Of a DNA stretch of 64,000 nt, positions 17,919-26,555 are shown in pieces. The notes under the pieces are model-generated. The model searched no databases. It was not told the DNA's origin and saw nothing but the letters and a program-made list of their open reading frames with translations. The stretch comes from Embleya sp040629175 (GTDB lineage Bacteria; Actinomycetota; Actinomycetes; Streptomycetales; Streptomycetaceae), in the NCBI RefSeq assembly GCF_040629175.1, contig NZ_JBEXUX010000011.1:62001-126000 (forward strand), written 5' to 3'. The first letter of the stretch is position 1, and the number at the start of each line of letters is the position of its first letter. The position numbers and the translations under genes were made by a program.

Positions 17919-18602
17919 ATGCATTCCGAGTCGTCCCTCATCGAGGGCACATTGGACGAGGCCGTTGCCGTGTTCTTGGAGTTGCGTCCGCGCCTGTTCG
18001 GTATCGCGTACCGGATGCTGGGCAGCGCGGCGGAGGCGGAGGACGTGGTCCAGGAGGTGTGGCTGCGGTGGCAGCGGGCCGACCGCTCGGTGGTGGTCAG
18101 CCCCGCGGCGTTCCTCTCCAGCGCCACCACCCGCCTCGCCATCAACGTGGCCCAGTCCGCCCGGGTCCGCCGCGAGACCTACATCGGGCCCTGGCTCCCC
18201 GAACCCGTCGACACCAGCGGCGACCCTGCGGCCGGCGCCGTACGGGCCGAAGCCCTCGAACTCGCCCTGCTCCTCGTCCTGGAGAAGCTGGCTCCCACCG
18301 AGCGCGCGGTGTACGTCCTGCGTGAGGCCTTCGACTACGCCTACACGGACATCGCGGACATGCTCCGACTCAGCGTCGTCAACGTACGAAAGATCCTGAG
18401 CCGAGCCCGTAAGCATCTGCTGGGGGAACAGCGCGAGGACGTCGACGCGGTCGAGCACCGCCACCTGTTCGAAGCCTTCGTCTCGGCGGCACGCACGGGG
18501 GACATCGCCTCCCTGGAGGAGCTTCTCACCCCCGACGGCGTCGGCCTGCCCTCTGCTTCCGGCGTGCGGGCATCCCGCCGAACCGCGGTGCTGCCGGGAT
18601 GA
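17919..18602 (+). CDS. ECF41-like sigma factor lacking the C-terminal domain
   Basis: Sigma factor of 227 aa. Region 2 (LFGIAYRMLGSAAEAEDVVQ, about residues 27-46), WLPEP linker (92-96) and region 4 (PTERAVYVLREAFDYAYTDI) are intact and close to SigJ at 7795-8691. The SnoaL-like domain starts (HLFEAFVSAARTGDIASLEE) but stops after about 30 further residues with unrelated sequence, so DGGG and NPDKL motifs are absent. Full family length is about 290 aa. ATG 17919 has GGAG upstream. Published work on ECF41 shows that removing parts of this domain changes activity, so this form could be constitutive or dead. Confidence 0.82.
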   Translation: MHSESSLIEGTLDEAVAVFLELRPRLFGIAYRMLGSAAEAEDVVQEVWLRWQRADRSVVVSPAAFLSSATTRLAINVAQSARVRRETYIGPWLPEPVDTSGDPAAGAVRAEALELALLLVLEKLAPTERAVYVLREAFDYAYTDIADMLRLSVVNVRKILSRARKHLLGEQREDVDAVEHRHLFEAFVSAARTGDIASLEELLTPDGVGLPSASGVRASRRTAVLPG

Positions 18603-18710
18603 CTCCGCCGAGCGAGCGGGGCTCGTGCGGGCGGTGGCCGGCCGACGCCGACCGCCGGGTCGCTGCGGCCGGCGTCCGGTTGTCGTCGTCGCCGGGATCC
18701 CGGATCGGGC

Positions 18711-18747
18711 CCGGGCGACGACGAGGGAGCCGGGCGACGACGAGGGA
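18711..18747. repeat. Direct repeat, 18 bp x2
   Basis: Two copies of CCGGGCGACGACGAGGGA (18711-18728 and 18730-18747), period 19, in the gap between the truncated sigma gene and the hydrolase. Confidence 0.6.
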
Positions 18748-18775
18748 CCTGGATCATTCCCGCGCCATCGTCTAT

Positions 18776-18797
18776 AAGTGTATCCACAACGCTAAAT
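18776..18797 (+). promoter_or_regulatory. Shared operator-like element S4
   Basis: AAGTGTATCC then ACAACGCTAAAT, fitting the pattern GTGTAnCCnnnACGCnAAA seen at 25118 and 59625. It overlaps a TATAAG -10-like hexamer and lies 54 nt before a possible start at 18852. Confidence 0.4.
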
Positions 18798-18851
18798 GAG
18801 GCGGCGTGCGGCGCCGTCCGGCCCGGAACGCGCCGCCTCGGAGGAGCCCAC

Positions 18852-19060
18852 ATGGTCCAGGACCCGGACGAGGCACCCGTCACGCGGGGGTCGTCCGGAG
18901 CGGACCGGGGCCCGACAGGCGCCCCATTCCGCAGGTGGGTTCGGGAATTCGGCGCCGCGGGCGAGTGGGTCCTCGATCCGTCGTCGCCCCGCGAACCGAC
19001 GGGCCCGGACGGGCGGCGACCGCATCGGTCGATGGACGCCGTGTCCATCAAATGTATGAT
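18852..19060 (+). pseudogene. Possible small or truncated gene
   Basis: ATG 18852 is preceded by GGAGGAG at good spacing and by element S4. The frame begins MVQDPDEAPVTRGSSGADRG with high third-position GC for about 65 codons. It then loses coding character and runs on into the hydrolase region in the wrong frame. It may be the remaining 5' end of a deleted gene. The product is not recognised and the 3' limit is arbitrary. Confidence 0.25.
19046..19060 (+). promoter_or_regulatory. Shared CATCAnnnnTATGAT element (copy 1)
   Basis: CATCAAATGTATGAT, 77 nt before GTG 19138. Eleven of 15 positions match copies before two other genes (25176, 59681), at nearly the same distance from the start. TATGAT can serve as the -10. 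It overlaps inverted repeats GATGGA-N7-TCCATC (19031-19049) and AATGTA-N8-TACATT (19051-19069 region), typical of TetR/MarR operators. Confidence 0.5.
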
Positions 19061-19137
19061 GGGTACATTCATTGGAGCGCCCCGACGCGCCTGGGCGCGG
19101 GTCGACGGCCGACTCCTGGCACTGGGAGGCCCCCAAG

Positions 19138-20091
19138 GTGAACGCTCGCTCGCAACAGTTCGTTCTCATCCCGGAATTGGCCGCCATCATGGCCGCGGTT
19201 CCGCCGCTTCCGGTCGTGACGCCGCAGAGCGTCGCGGCGGTTCGCCGGCGGGTCGACGAGGCCGCGGCGCGCCAACCCCGCCCCGAGGTGCACTCGGTCG
19301 CCGACCGAGTGCTGCCGGGTCCCGCCGGAGACATCCCGGTGCGCATCTACTACCCCGGACCTGCGGAGCGCCTTCCCGTGCTGGTGTTCGCACACGGCGG
19401 CGGCTGGTCGATCTGCGGCATCGAGACCCACGAGGGCATCTGCCGGGAGATCGCCAACCGCAGCGGCTGCGCCGTCGTGTCCGTCGAGTACCGCTTGGCG
19501 CCCGAGCACGTCTTTCCCGCCGCCGCGGAGGACTTCTACGCGGCGGCGTGCTGGGTCGCCGAGCACGCCGAGGAGATCGGGGTGGACCCCGCGCGGGTGG
19601 CCGTGGGCGGCGACAGCGCGGGCGGCAACCTCGCGGCGGTGGCCGCCCTGATGACGCGCGACCGCGGCGGTCCCCGGTTCGCCTTCCAACTCCTGGCGTA
19701 CCCGGCCCTGGACGCGCTGTCCGAACGGCCGTCCGCTCTGGCCAACGCCCACGCGCCGATGCTGGACCGGGAGACGTCGCAGTCGATGTGGAGTGCCTAC
19801 GGCGGTGGCGCGGACTTCACCCAGCCCTACCTGTCGCCGTTGTACGCCCCGGAACTCGCGGGCCTCGCACCCGGGTTGATCGTGACGGCCCAGTACGACA
19901 CGGGCCGGGACGACGCCCACGCGTACGCCGAGCGGGTGAGCGGGGCGGGCGGGGCGATGGAGGTGCTGGAGGTGGAAGGCGCCGTGCACGGCTTCCTCTC
20001 GTGGTTCGCGCAGGTGCCGGCCTGTTCGCACGCGCTCGACCACGCATGTGACGCGCTGCGAACCGCACTTGGTCATCCCGCGGTTCGCTGA
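19138..20091 (+). CDS. Alpha/beta-hydrolase, HSL (family IV) esterase
   Basis: Esterase of 317 aa. Oxyanion motif VFAHGGGWSICGIE (about residues 82-95), nucleophile elbow VGGDSAGGNLAAVAA (about 157-171), acid in YDTGRDDAHAYAE, His in EGAVHGFLSWFA. No signal peptide, so cytoplasmic. GTG 19138 (VNARSQQFVL) follows GGGAGG at about 9 nt. It is distinct from the ECF41-linked hydrolase at 10344. The promoter carries the CATCAnnnnTATGAT element shared with the RfbH-like gene and the VOC-like gene, suggesting common control. Convergent with the MFS gene. Confidence 0.9.
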   Translation: MNARSQQFVLIPELAAIMAAVPPLPVVTPQSVAAVRRRVDEAAARQPRPEVHSVADRVLPGPAGDIPVRIYYPGPAERLPVLVFAHGGGWSICGIETHEGICREIANRSGCAVVSVEYRLAPEHVFPAAAEDFYAAACWVAEHAEEIGVDPARVAVGGDSAGGNLAAVAALMTRDRGGPRFAFQLLAYPALDALSERPSALANAHAPMLDRETSQSMWSAYGGGADFTQPYLSPLYAPELAGLAPGLIVTAQYDTGRDDAHAYAERVSGAGGAMEVLEVEGAVHGFLSWFAQVPACSHALDHACDALRTALGHPAVR

Positions 20092-20096
20092 GAGCT

Positions 20097-20134
20097 CGCC
20101 CCGCCTTCCCGACTTGGTCACGGAAGGCGGGGCG
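20097..20134. terminator. Bidirectional terminator hairpin
   Basis: Perfect 13-bp stem CGCCCCGCCTTCC / GGAAGGCGGGGCG, 12-nt loop, between the convergent hydrolase and MFS genes. Confidence 0.8.
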
Positions 20135-20197
20135 ACATCGGCGCCGGGACGCTCGGTCGTGCGAACGTCCCGGCGATCACCCGGTCCTCCCGCCCCG

Positions 20198-21856
20198 TCA
20201 GCCCGAAGCGGCCGTGACGCGCTCGTCCGTCGCGGCGACGATGTCGGATGCCGTGCCGCCCGTGGCAGGTGTGCGGCCGGACTTCAACAGGAGGGCGATC
20301 ACGGTGCCCAGACCACCCGCCGCGGCCACGACCCACAGCGCGGTGGTCCAGCCGGCGTCGGTGTACACCTGGGGAATGTCCGTCGTCACGGTGCCCTGCC
20401 CGGTCGGACCGGGGGAGACCGTTCGGAAGGTGTGCGCGGACAGGACCGCGGTGATGATCGCGGTTCCCACGGCCGCCCCGAACGACTGCGCGACCGCCAA
20501 CATCCCTGCCCCGACGGCGGATTCGCGTTCGGGGACCGCCTCGACGACGAGGTTGTTGGCGGCGGAGTAGTAGAACCCGAAACCCACGCCGTAGACGGTG
20601 TAGAAGACGAGCACGGTCACCCAGTGTCCATGCCACAGTGCCAGCAGCCCGGCGGAGGTCCCCATCACGGCCATCCCCGCGATCAGCGGCCCGCGCAGGC
20701 CCGAGGCACGCCCCCACATCCCCGCAGCCGGCCCTGCGGCCATGCTGGTTGCCGACATGCCGATGGTGATGTGGGCGGCGAAGGCAAGGAGGCTGAAGCC
20801 GAACCCGTAGCCGAGGTCGCCCTCGAAGGTGATGATCTGCCGCATGACCTCCACCGGCTGCCCGGCGGTCGCCGCGGCACCGGCCAGGATCTGATCCTTG
20901 ATCGCCGAGGCGTCGGTCTGGGCCATATACGGAACGATGTAGCCGATCCCGCCGATCACCACGTTGGCCAGGAATCCGACGGCCAGCACCATCGAGACCT
21001 TGGACGAACGCAGCAGGTGCGGACTCATCATCGGCGACGGGGTCTTCGTCTCCCATACCGCGAACAGGCCCAGCACGATCAGACCGACCGTGAGATACGC
21101 CCAGGCACTCGGCCGACTCCAGCCCCAGGTCTGGCCGTTGCTGATGTACACCAGGGCGAGTGCCACACCGCCGCCGAGCAGGATCGCACCGACCCAGTCG
21201 AGTCTCTCGTGCACCCGCACACTGCTCTCCGGGACGAGCAGCAGCATGAGCGGGATGATGACCGCCCCGTACACCACCAGGAACCAGAACAGCGAGCGCC
21301 AACTGTACTGGTCGGTGAGGGCGCCGCCGACGAACGGGCTGAGGATGCCCGAGAAGCCGAAGCCGGCCGCCAGGGCGCCGATCGCGACCGGGACGTACCG
21401 ACGGGGCAACAGGTCGCGGAGCAGCCCCACGGCGATCGCGGTCATCGCGAAGGCGGTCGCCTGCAGGGCCCGGCCGACCAGGAACAACGCCCAGGAGTCG
21501 GTGACGGCGCACAGGATTGATCCGACCAGGAAGCCGACACTGCACATCAGCATGATCCGACGCTTGCCGTAGAGGTCGGCGAGCTTACTGACGATGGGGG
21601 TGGTCGCGCCGCCGACCAGGGCGATGATGATGACCATCCAGCCCAGGTTGCCACCCACCTCCGGCCAGGAGGCCCCGACCTTCTGTACGGCGGGCAGGAC
21701 CATCGCGTATTGGAGGGGGACGACCTCGGCGAACAGGATGACGACGGCGGCGACGGTGACGATGCGCGCCTTGGATGCGCCGTCCAGGCGCCCGACGCCC
21801 GTTCCGCGCCTTGGGGTGGCGTCCGGCGGTGGGCTGGGTTGTGCGTTGCCGGCCAT
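20198..21856 (-). CDS. MFS transporter, DHA2 (EmrB/QacA-like) family
   Basis: Integral membrane drug/proton antiporter of 552 aa with the roughly 14 hydrophobic segments expected for DHA2 exporters. The signature loop after the second span reads SKLADLYGKRRIMLM (motif A). A large soluble loop at about residues 310-360 has the EmrB/QacA pattern. ATG 21856 is preferred to 21874 because AGAGGA precedes it at about 5 nt. It is divergent from TetR at 22355, a usual arrangement for a regulator and its exporter, and a shared operator-like element lies between them. The substrate is unknown. Confidence 0.9.
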   Translation of the reverse strand: MAGNAQPSPPPDATPRRGTGVGRLDGASKARIVTVAAVVILFAEVVPLQYAMVLPAVQKVGASWPEVGGNLGWMVIIIALVGGATTPIVSKLADLYGKRRIMLMCSVGFLVGSILCAVTDSWALFLVGRALQATAFAMTAIAVGLLRDLLPRRYVPVAIGALAAGFGFSGILSPFVGGALTDQYSWRSLFWFLVVYGAVIIPLMLLLVPESSVRVHERLDWVGAILLGGGVALALVYISNGQTWGWSRPSAWAYLTVGLIVLGLFAVWETKTPSPMMSPHLLRSSKVSMVLAVGFLANVVIGGIGYIVPYMAQTDASAIKDQILAGAAATAGQPVEVMRQIITFEGDLGYGFGFSLLAFAAHITIGMSATSMAAGPAAGMWGRASGLRGPLIAGMAVMGTSAGLLALWHGHWVTVLVFYTVYGVGFGFYYSAANNLVVEAVPERESAVGAGMLAVAQSFGAAVGTAIITAVLSAHTFRTVSPGPTGQGTVTTDIPQVYTDAGWTTALWVVAAAGGLGTVIALLLKSGRTPATGGTASDIVAATDERVTAASG

Positions 21857-22010
21857 GAATCCTCTTCTCGGCATTGCGCGACCGCCGCCGATCGAGGGGA
21901 TCGACGGGGACGCCTGCGGGGGTGAGCCGTCGGCCCGAAATTTTCGGGCCGGGGGGCGAAATACGGAGCGGCGCGGGCGCCGCGTCCGATGGAGGAACGG
22001 GCGCAGAAAT

Positions 22011-22032
22011 TAACATAGGATGTACGCAAAAT
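22011..22032. promoter_or_regulatory. Shared operator-like element S1
   Basis: TAACATAGGA followed by TGTACGCAAAAT, in the AT-rich part of the divergent MFS/TetR gap. The TGTACGCAAAA part is identical to the site at 59625-59646. GCGTACGC nearer the TetR gene (about 22298) may be a further half-site. Confidence 0.45.
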
Positions 22033-22354
22033 AAAGAGGTCCGTACCGGACGGGCCCGCCACGAGAGCCACCTCGTGCTGCCGAAACGGCACGGGGCAGC
22101 CCCGCCGGTCCGGCGCAGCCGCCCCGTGCCCTTGCCCGTGCTCGGTGCAGGGCGTGGTTCTGCGCCACCGGCCCGCGGGGCAGCGCCGGCGGCTTCCCGG
22201 GTCGGTCGGTCGGCCGTCGAAGCCGCGTCCGGAGGCGCCGACGACGCTTCCCGACTCACCGACATCGGGCGCTGCCGGCACCGATTTTGTGGGATGCGTA
22301 CGCTTGTCCCGCGGATGATGGGCGCCGGTGGGGCGTGGCGAAAGGACGGAGCTC

Positions 22355-23098
22355 ATGGTCGAGTCGTCGGGGGAGGCGCCTTCGCGCGGTCGGGGTCGGC
22401 CGCCGCGGCTGTCGCGCGGGCAGATCGTCGACGCGGCGGTGGCGTTGGTGTACCGGGATCCGGGGGCGCCGTTGACGATCAAACGGGTGGCGGAGGCGGT
22501 GGAGTCGGCGCCGATGGCGCTGTATCGCTATTTCCCCGATCGTGACGACCTGTTGTACGCCGTGGCGGACCGGGTGGCGAGCGACATGGAGTTCGACCGG
22601 CCGACCGGTTCGTCGTGGCGGGAGGAACTGCACGAGTGGATGTGGATGAGTCTGGAGCACCTGCGGCCGTATCCCCAGTTGCTTCCCTACATCACGTCGA
22701 CCCGGCAGCCCGCCTGGTTGCCGGCGATCATGCTGTTGACCGAGATCCTGGCGCCACTGGAACTGGGGGACGAGGACCTGGCGTTGGCGGTCGCGCTGGT
22801 CAGCACGACGATCGTCGGCCAGGCGACCCTGGCGGCTCGGCGTGCCCCGGCCCCGGAGATGGCATCGGTCCTGCGGGAGGCGTTGGATCGCGCCGACGAG
22901 GGTGCCCGCGCGCGGGTCGGCCCGGTCCTGGCGCACCTGCCGGGCGCGTTCGAGCGACTGTACGACGAGGTCGTCGAGAGCACGATCGCAGCGCTCGAGT
23001 CCTTGAGCGGCGCCCCCGCCGGACCGGCCCACGCGCCGGGGCCGGGCCGGCGGGCCGTGGCGTCGACCCCCTTGTTCAGCAACCCCTCGCCCTGGTAG
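22355..23098 (+). CDS. TetR family regulator (twin A)
   Basis: TetR repressor of 247 aa. The HTH lies at about residues 18-63: LSRGQIVDAAVALVYRD, then APMALYRYFPDRDDLLYAV. The C-terminal ligand domain is helical. It is a close paralogue of the TetR at 55737-56477, similar along the whole length including STRQPAWLP and the short C-terminal tail. ATG 22355 was chosen because GGAG lies about 5 nt before it and it then matches the twin's start. Divergent from the MFS exporter, which it probably represses. The operator could be S1. Confidence 0.9.
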   Translation: MVESSGEAPSRGRGRPPRLSRGQIVDAAVALVYRDPGAPLTIKRVAEAVESAPMALYRYFPDRDDLLYAVADRVASDMEFDRPTGSSWREELHEWMWMSLEHLRPYPQLLPYITSTRQPAWLPAIMLLTEILAPLELGDEDLALAVALVSTTIVGQATLAARRAPAPEMASVLREALDRADEGARARVGPVLAHLPGAFERLYDEVVESTIAALESLSGAPAGPAHAPGPGRRAVASTPLFSNPSPW

Positions 23099-23102
23099 AC
23101 GT

Positions 23103-23155
23103 CTCGCGCGGGGGGTCGGGGTTTGGCCGGCGAGGCTACGGAGGCGCCGCGCGAG
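23103..23155. terminator. Possible terminator hairpin
   Basis: CTCGCGCGG / CCGCGCGAG, 9-bp stem with a 35-nt loop, between convergent TetR and NTF2-like genes. Weak because of the long loop. Confidence 0.3.
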
Positions 23156-23175
23156 CGGACGTTCGAGAAACCTGG

Positions 23176-23637
23176 TCAGGCCAGGTCGGGTGGCGTCGTC
23201 GGGTGGTCCAGGGTGAATTCCCGCCGCCGGATGCGCCACCCGTTCGGTGTGCGCGTCACGTGGTCGACGAAGCGGCCCGTGGTGTTGACGCGGCCGCTGT
23301 CGTCGGCGCCGGTCCGCAGCATGCCCAGCATGTAGTAGTGCACGGCCGCGCCCTCACGGGTGGGCTCGATCCACAGATTGCTCACGACGTGCCAGGCGTG
23401 GCCCTGCGTCCAGGTCCGGGTGTCGCGCGCGTGCCGTATCTGGGCTTCCAGGCCCCGGTATTCACCGATGCCGACGAGCGTGGTCACCACGTCCGCGGTG
23501 AACAGGTCGGCGAACCCTTCGTACCGGGCGTAGTCGGAGCAGTGACAGAACCTCGCGGGCAACTCGGCGATCTCCAGCCGATCCGCGGCCGACAACGCGT
23601 GGACGCCGTCCGACCCGGTGCCTTCCCGGGCGCTCAT
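23176..23637 (-). CDS. SnoaL-like (NTF2-fold) protein
   Basis: Small NTF2-fold protein of 153 aa in the SnoaL_4-like group, often ring-hydroxylating-dioxygenase small-subunit-like or steroid-isomerase-like in catabolic clusters. Visible pattern: DRLEIAELPARFCHCSDYAR at the start, FADLFTADVVTTLVG, HAWHVVSNLWIEP, and a last strand GWRIRRREFTLDH. ATG 23637 is chosen because upstream codons are not coding-like; the ribosome site is weak. It follows the aldo/keto reductase on the same strand with a 312-bp gap (23638-23949) in which nothing else is recognisable. Confidence 0.75.
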   Translation of the reverse strand: MSAREGTGSDGVHALSAADRLEIAELPARFCHCSDYARYEGFADLFTADVVTTLVGIGEYRGLEAQIRHARDTRTWTQGHAWHVVSNLWIEPTREGAAVHYYMLGMLRTGADDSGRVNTTGRFVDHVTRTPNGWRIRRREFTLDHPTTPPDLA

Positions 23638-23949
23638 CGGGCGGCCGTCGCATGCGCGGGGAGGGCACGGCGCAGACGCGCGGCGGGCTTGCGAACGGGA
23701 CGGACGTCGAGACGATCGCACCCGGGCTCGACAGCATGTATCGAGACGTACAAGAGACTTCTTCCTTCCGTTGTCGTGGTGACGCGACGCCGAAGCCGCG
23801 CCGGGTCGGGGACGCGACCGGTTGTCTTGCATCCGGCAGCCGGGGCTCGCGGGCGCGCGAGGACTCGGCGGGACACGGCGACACGCTCGAAGCGGACCGG
23901 CGGTAGTGGCCGGGCGCCACGGGCGTGAGCGGGGCGGGTGATCGGCACG

Positions 23950-24885
23950 TTACGCGGGAGCCACGGCGGACTCGATCGCGGCGACGAGATCCGGCGGCAA
24001 CGCCACCAGCGCCTCGGCGTTGCGGAAGACCTGCTCCGCCGAGGTCGCGCCCACCAGGACCGAGGGGACGGACGGCCGACTTGCCAGCCAGGACAGGGCC
24101 AGGCTCACCAGGTCGTGCCCGGATTCCCCGGCGAGCGCGCGCAGGCGCTCCACGGCGGCGAAGTTCTCGGGCGTGGCGACGGAGGCGAAGTAGGGGAGAT
24201 CGGCCAGACGTGACCCCCGGGGGTAATCCGCGCCCTGCCGGTACTTGCCGGTCAACAGGCCGGACGCCAACGGGAAGTAGGGGATGACGCCGACCCCGAA
24301 GTGCTCGGCGGCGGGGACGAGTTCGCTCTCGGCGGCGCGGTTGAGCAGGTTCCATTCGACCTGCACGGCGCAGAATCGGGCGAGCCCGTGCGCGTGGGAG
24401 ACGTGTACGGCGTCGGCCAACTGCCAGGCCGACACGTTGGAGACCGCCGTGTAGCGCACCTTCCCGGCGCGGGTCAGGTCGTCCAGGGCGCGCAGCGTCT
24501 CCTCGACCGGAGTCGTGTCGTCGGGGTAGTGCTGGTAGTAGAGGTCGATGTGGTCCGTGCCGAGTCGGCGCAACGTGTCCTCGCAGGCGCGGACGAGGTG
24601 CCGCCGCGAGGAGCCGCCGCCGTGGGGACCGGGTGCGATCGGGGCGCCGAACTTCGAGGCGATCACCGCGTCGGACCGGCGGGCACCGAGTGCCTTTCCG
24701 AGGATCTCCTCGGAACGACCCTTCGCATAGACGTCTGCGGTGTCGAAGAGCGTGATGCCGGATTCCAGGGCCGCGTCGACCACCTTCGTTGCGGCGGCCT
24801 CGTCGATCTTCATCCCGAAGTTGTTGCAGCCCAGGCCCAGCGAGGACACCTTCAGGCCGGACCGGCCGACTGTTTCGTATTGCAC
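23950..24885 (-). CDS. Aldo/keto reductase
   Basis: NADPH-dependent aldo/keto reductase, 311 aa, TIM barrel. The start YETVGRSGLKVSSLGLG and FDTADVYAKGRSEEILGKAL are typical; the catalytic tetrad can be followed (Asp and Tyr in DTADVY, Lys in VIASKFG, His in YYQHYPD). The C-terminal NADP-binding part is in VPSVLVGATSAEQV. GTG 24885 is preceded by GAGGAG at 5-6 nt, so the upstream extension to 24942 was dropped. Divergent from the RfbH-like gene across a 384-bp gap holding palindrome S2. It probably reduces a carbonyl in the same pathway. Confidence 0.9.
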   Translation of the reverse strand: MQYETVGRSGLKVSSLGLGCNNFGMKIDEAAATKVVDAALESGITLFDTADVYAKGRSEEILGKALGARRSDAVIASKFGAPIAPGPHGGGSSRRHLVRACEDTLRRLGTDHIDLYYQHYPDDTTPVEETLRALDDLTRAGKVRYTAVSNVSAWQLADAVHVSHAHGLARFCAVQVEWNLLNRAAESELVPAAEHFGVGVIPYFPLASGLLTGKYRQGADYPRGSRLADLPYFASVATPENFAAVERLRALAGESGHDLVSLALSWLASRPSVPSVLVGATSAEQVFRNAEALVALPPDLVAAIESAVAPA

Positions 24886-25117
24886 GCGTGCTCCTCGGTG
24901 GAGATCGGTCGGGGGAGGCGAATCGATGCACGAGTACGTCACCGGTTCGCCGAGTGGGCGTAGGTCTGTCGTGGGTCGCGGTCGAGGAGCTTGCCGTTGG
25001 GGTTCTCGGCGAGGGCCTCGACGGCCACGACGTTATGTGGGCACGTCGAAGCCGGCGAGGTGGGTGCGGCAGGCGCCCGCGGTGCGGACCGGGGGTGATC
25101 CGGCCCGCTGCGCGGAT

Positions 25118-25139
25118 ATGTGTAACCGTTACACGAAAT
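25118..25139 (+). promoter_or_regulatory. Shared operator-like element S2 with perfect palindrome
   Basis: Contains the perfect palindrome GTGTAAC-C-GTTACAC (25120-25134) followed by GAAAT. It matches S3 (59625) and S4 (18776) as GTGTAnCC...AC(A/G)CnAAA. It lies in the gap between the divergent aldo/keto reductase and RfbH-like genes. A TetR-type operator is likely. Confidence 0.6.
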
Positions 25140-25175
25140 CTGGATGGGATCAAGCGTCGGGACGGCTTGTAGGTC

Positions 25176-25190
25176 CATCATGGCTATGAT
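25176..25190 (+). promoter_or_regulatory. Shared CATCAnnnnTATGAT element (copy 2)
   Basis: CATCATGGCTATGAT, identical to copy 3 at 59681, 78 nt before ATG 25269. It contains the inverted repeat ATCAT-GGCT-ATGAT and a TATGAT -10-like hexamer. It lies 36 nt after S2. Confidence 0.55.
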
Positions 25191-25268
25191 AGCTATGAAG
25201 TCATCGACGGATCGGGTGGCCGCCGCCCGGTGTCGACTCCCAATGGCCCACCGACGAAGAGGGACTCC

Positions 25269-26492
25269 ATGAGCGAGCAGAAGCGCGTGGTCTACACGAC
25301 CGCCGTCTACGACCAGGCCGAGATCGATGCCGTCGTCTCGGTCCTGACCGAGGGGCAGAACGGGCTGCGGGTCGGTCCGCGCGTCGCCGAGATGGAGCGC
25401 AGGGTCGCCGACCTGTTCGGCAAGCGCCATGGCGTGATGGTCAGTTCGGGCTCGGCGGCGTTGTTCCTGGCCGTCGACCTGCTCGATCTGCCGCCGGGGT
25501 CGGAGGTGATCACCTCTCCGCTCACCTTCTCCACCGACCTGTCCTGCCTGCTGCGGGCCGGGCTGGTCCCGGTCTTCGTCGACGTCGAACCGGACACGTT
25601 CCAGATCGACGTCACCCGCATCGAGGAGATGATCGGCGAGCGGACGCGGGCGATTCTGGTGCCGAACCTGGCGGGCAACGCGCCCGACTGGGACGCGATT
25701 CGTGACATCGCGGACCGGCACGGCCTCAAGGTCGTCGAGGATTCGTGCGACGCGGTCGGGTCGACGCTGCGGGGAACGCCGACCGGTACGCGGGCCGACA
25801 TCTCGGTGACGAGTTTCTCGCTGTCGCACATCATCACCGCGGCCGGCAGCGGCGGCATGGTGATGCTCGACGACGACGAACTGCGGGACCGCTGCCTCAC
25901 GTTGCGTGGTTGGGGGCGCCGCTCGGAGGCGCAATTGTTCGGCTCCAAGGCCGGGTCGCGCGACTTCTGGACGGACCTGGACGGGATCGACTACGACAAC
26001 ATGTTCATCTTCGACGAGGTCGGCTGGAACTTCCTGCCGAACGAGCTCTGCGCGGCGTTCGGCGTCGAGCAGGTCAAGAAGCTGGACCGCAACCACGCCC
26101 GCAGGCAGCACAACTTCGACCGCTACACCGAGGTGCTGCGTCGGCACCCGGACCTGTTCACCACCCCGCGTCAACTGGAGGGGTTGCACACGGCGTGGTT
26201 GTCGTACTGCTTCCTGATCAGGCCGGACGCCGGTTTCGGGCGCAGCGACCTCCAGCAGTTCCTGGAGGCGCGGGGTATCGACACCCGCGTGGTGTGGACG
26301 GGCAACGCCGTGCGGCAGCCGTTCATGAAGGACGCGGCCTTCCGTCAGCCCGAGGGCGGACTTCCCGGTGCCGACCACGTGATGGAGTTCGGCATGCTCA
26401 TCTCCTGCAACCACGGTCTCACCGACGAGATGATCGACCACGTGGGCCGGCAGATCGACGCGTTCGTGACCGAACGCCTCGGCGCGGGTTGA
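25269..26492 (+). CDS. RfbH/ColD-like PLP-fold protein (sugar 3-dehydratase type)
   Basis: DegT/DnrJ/EryC1/StrS-fold protein of 407 aa, closest in pattern to RfbH (CDP-4-keto-6-deoxyglucose 3-dehydrase, E1). VSSGSAALFLAVDLL, VVEDSCDAVGSTL (PLP-binding Asp), then SFSLSHIITAAGSGGM, where His187 stands where aminotransferases have the PLP-binding Lys; this swap is known in RfbH and ColD, which dehydrate using PMP. TRVVWTGNAVRQPFMKD matches RfbH-type C-termini. The Cys-rich insert that holds the [2Fe-2S] cluster in RfbH is replaced by a Cys-free segment (about residues 215-230). ATG 25269 follows GAAGAGGG. No nucleotide-sugar genes are nearby, so the substrate may not be a sugar. Confidence 0.82.
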   Translation: MSEQKRVVYTTAVYDQAEIDAVVSVLTEGQNGLRVGPRVAEMERRVADLFGKRHGVMVSSGSAALFLAVDLLDLPPGSEVITSPLTFSTDLSCLLRAGLVPVFVDVEPDTFQIDVTRIEEMIGERTRAILVPNLAGNAPDWDAIRDIADRHGLKVVEDSCDAVGSTLRGTPTGTRADISVTSFSLSHIITAAGSGGMVMLDDDELRDRCLTLRGWGRRSEAQLFGSKAGSRDFWTDLDGIDYDNMFIFDEVGWNFLPNELCAAFGVEQVKKLDRNHARRQHNFDRYTEVLRRHPDLFTTPRQLEGLHTAWLSYCFLIRPDAGFGRSDLQQFLEARGIDTRVVWTGNAVRQPFMKDAAFRQPEGGLPGADHVMEFGMLISCNHGLTDEMIDHVGRQIDAFVTERLGAG

Positions 26493-26507
26493 TACATCGG
26501 CGGACGA

Positions 26508-26555
26508 GGCCCGACGGGGCGCCCGGCGGGGCCGGTGCCGGGGGGCCGTCGGGCC
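26508..26555 (+). terminator. Terminator after RfbH-like gene
   Basis: GGCCCGACGG / CCGTCGGGCC, 10-bp perfect stem with a GC-rich 28-nt loop that can pair further; 15 nt after the stop. Confidence 0.65.
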
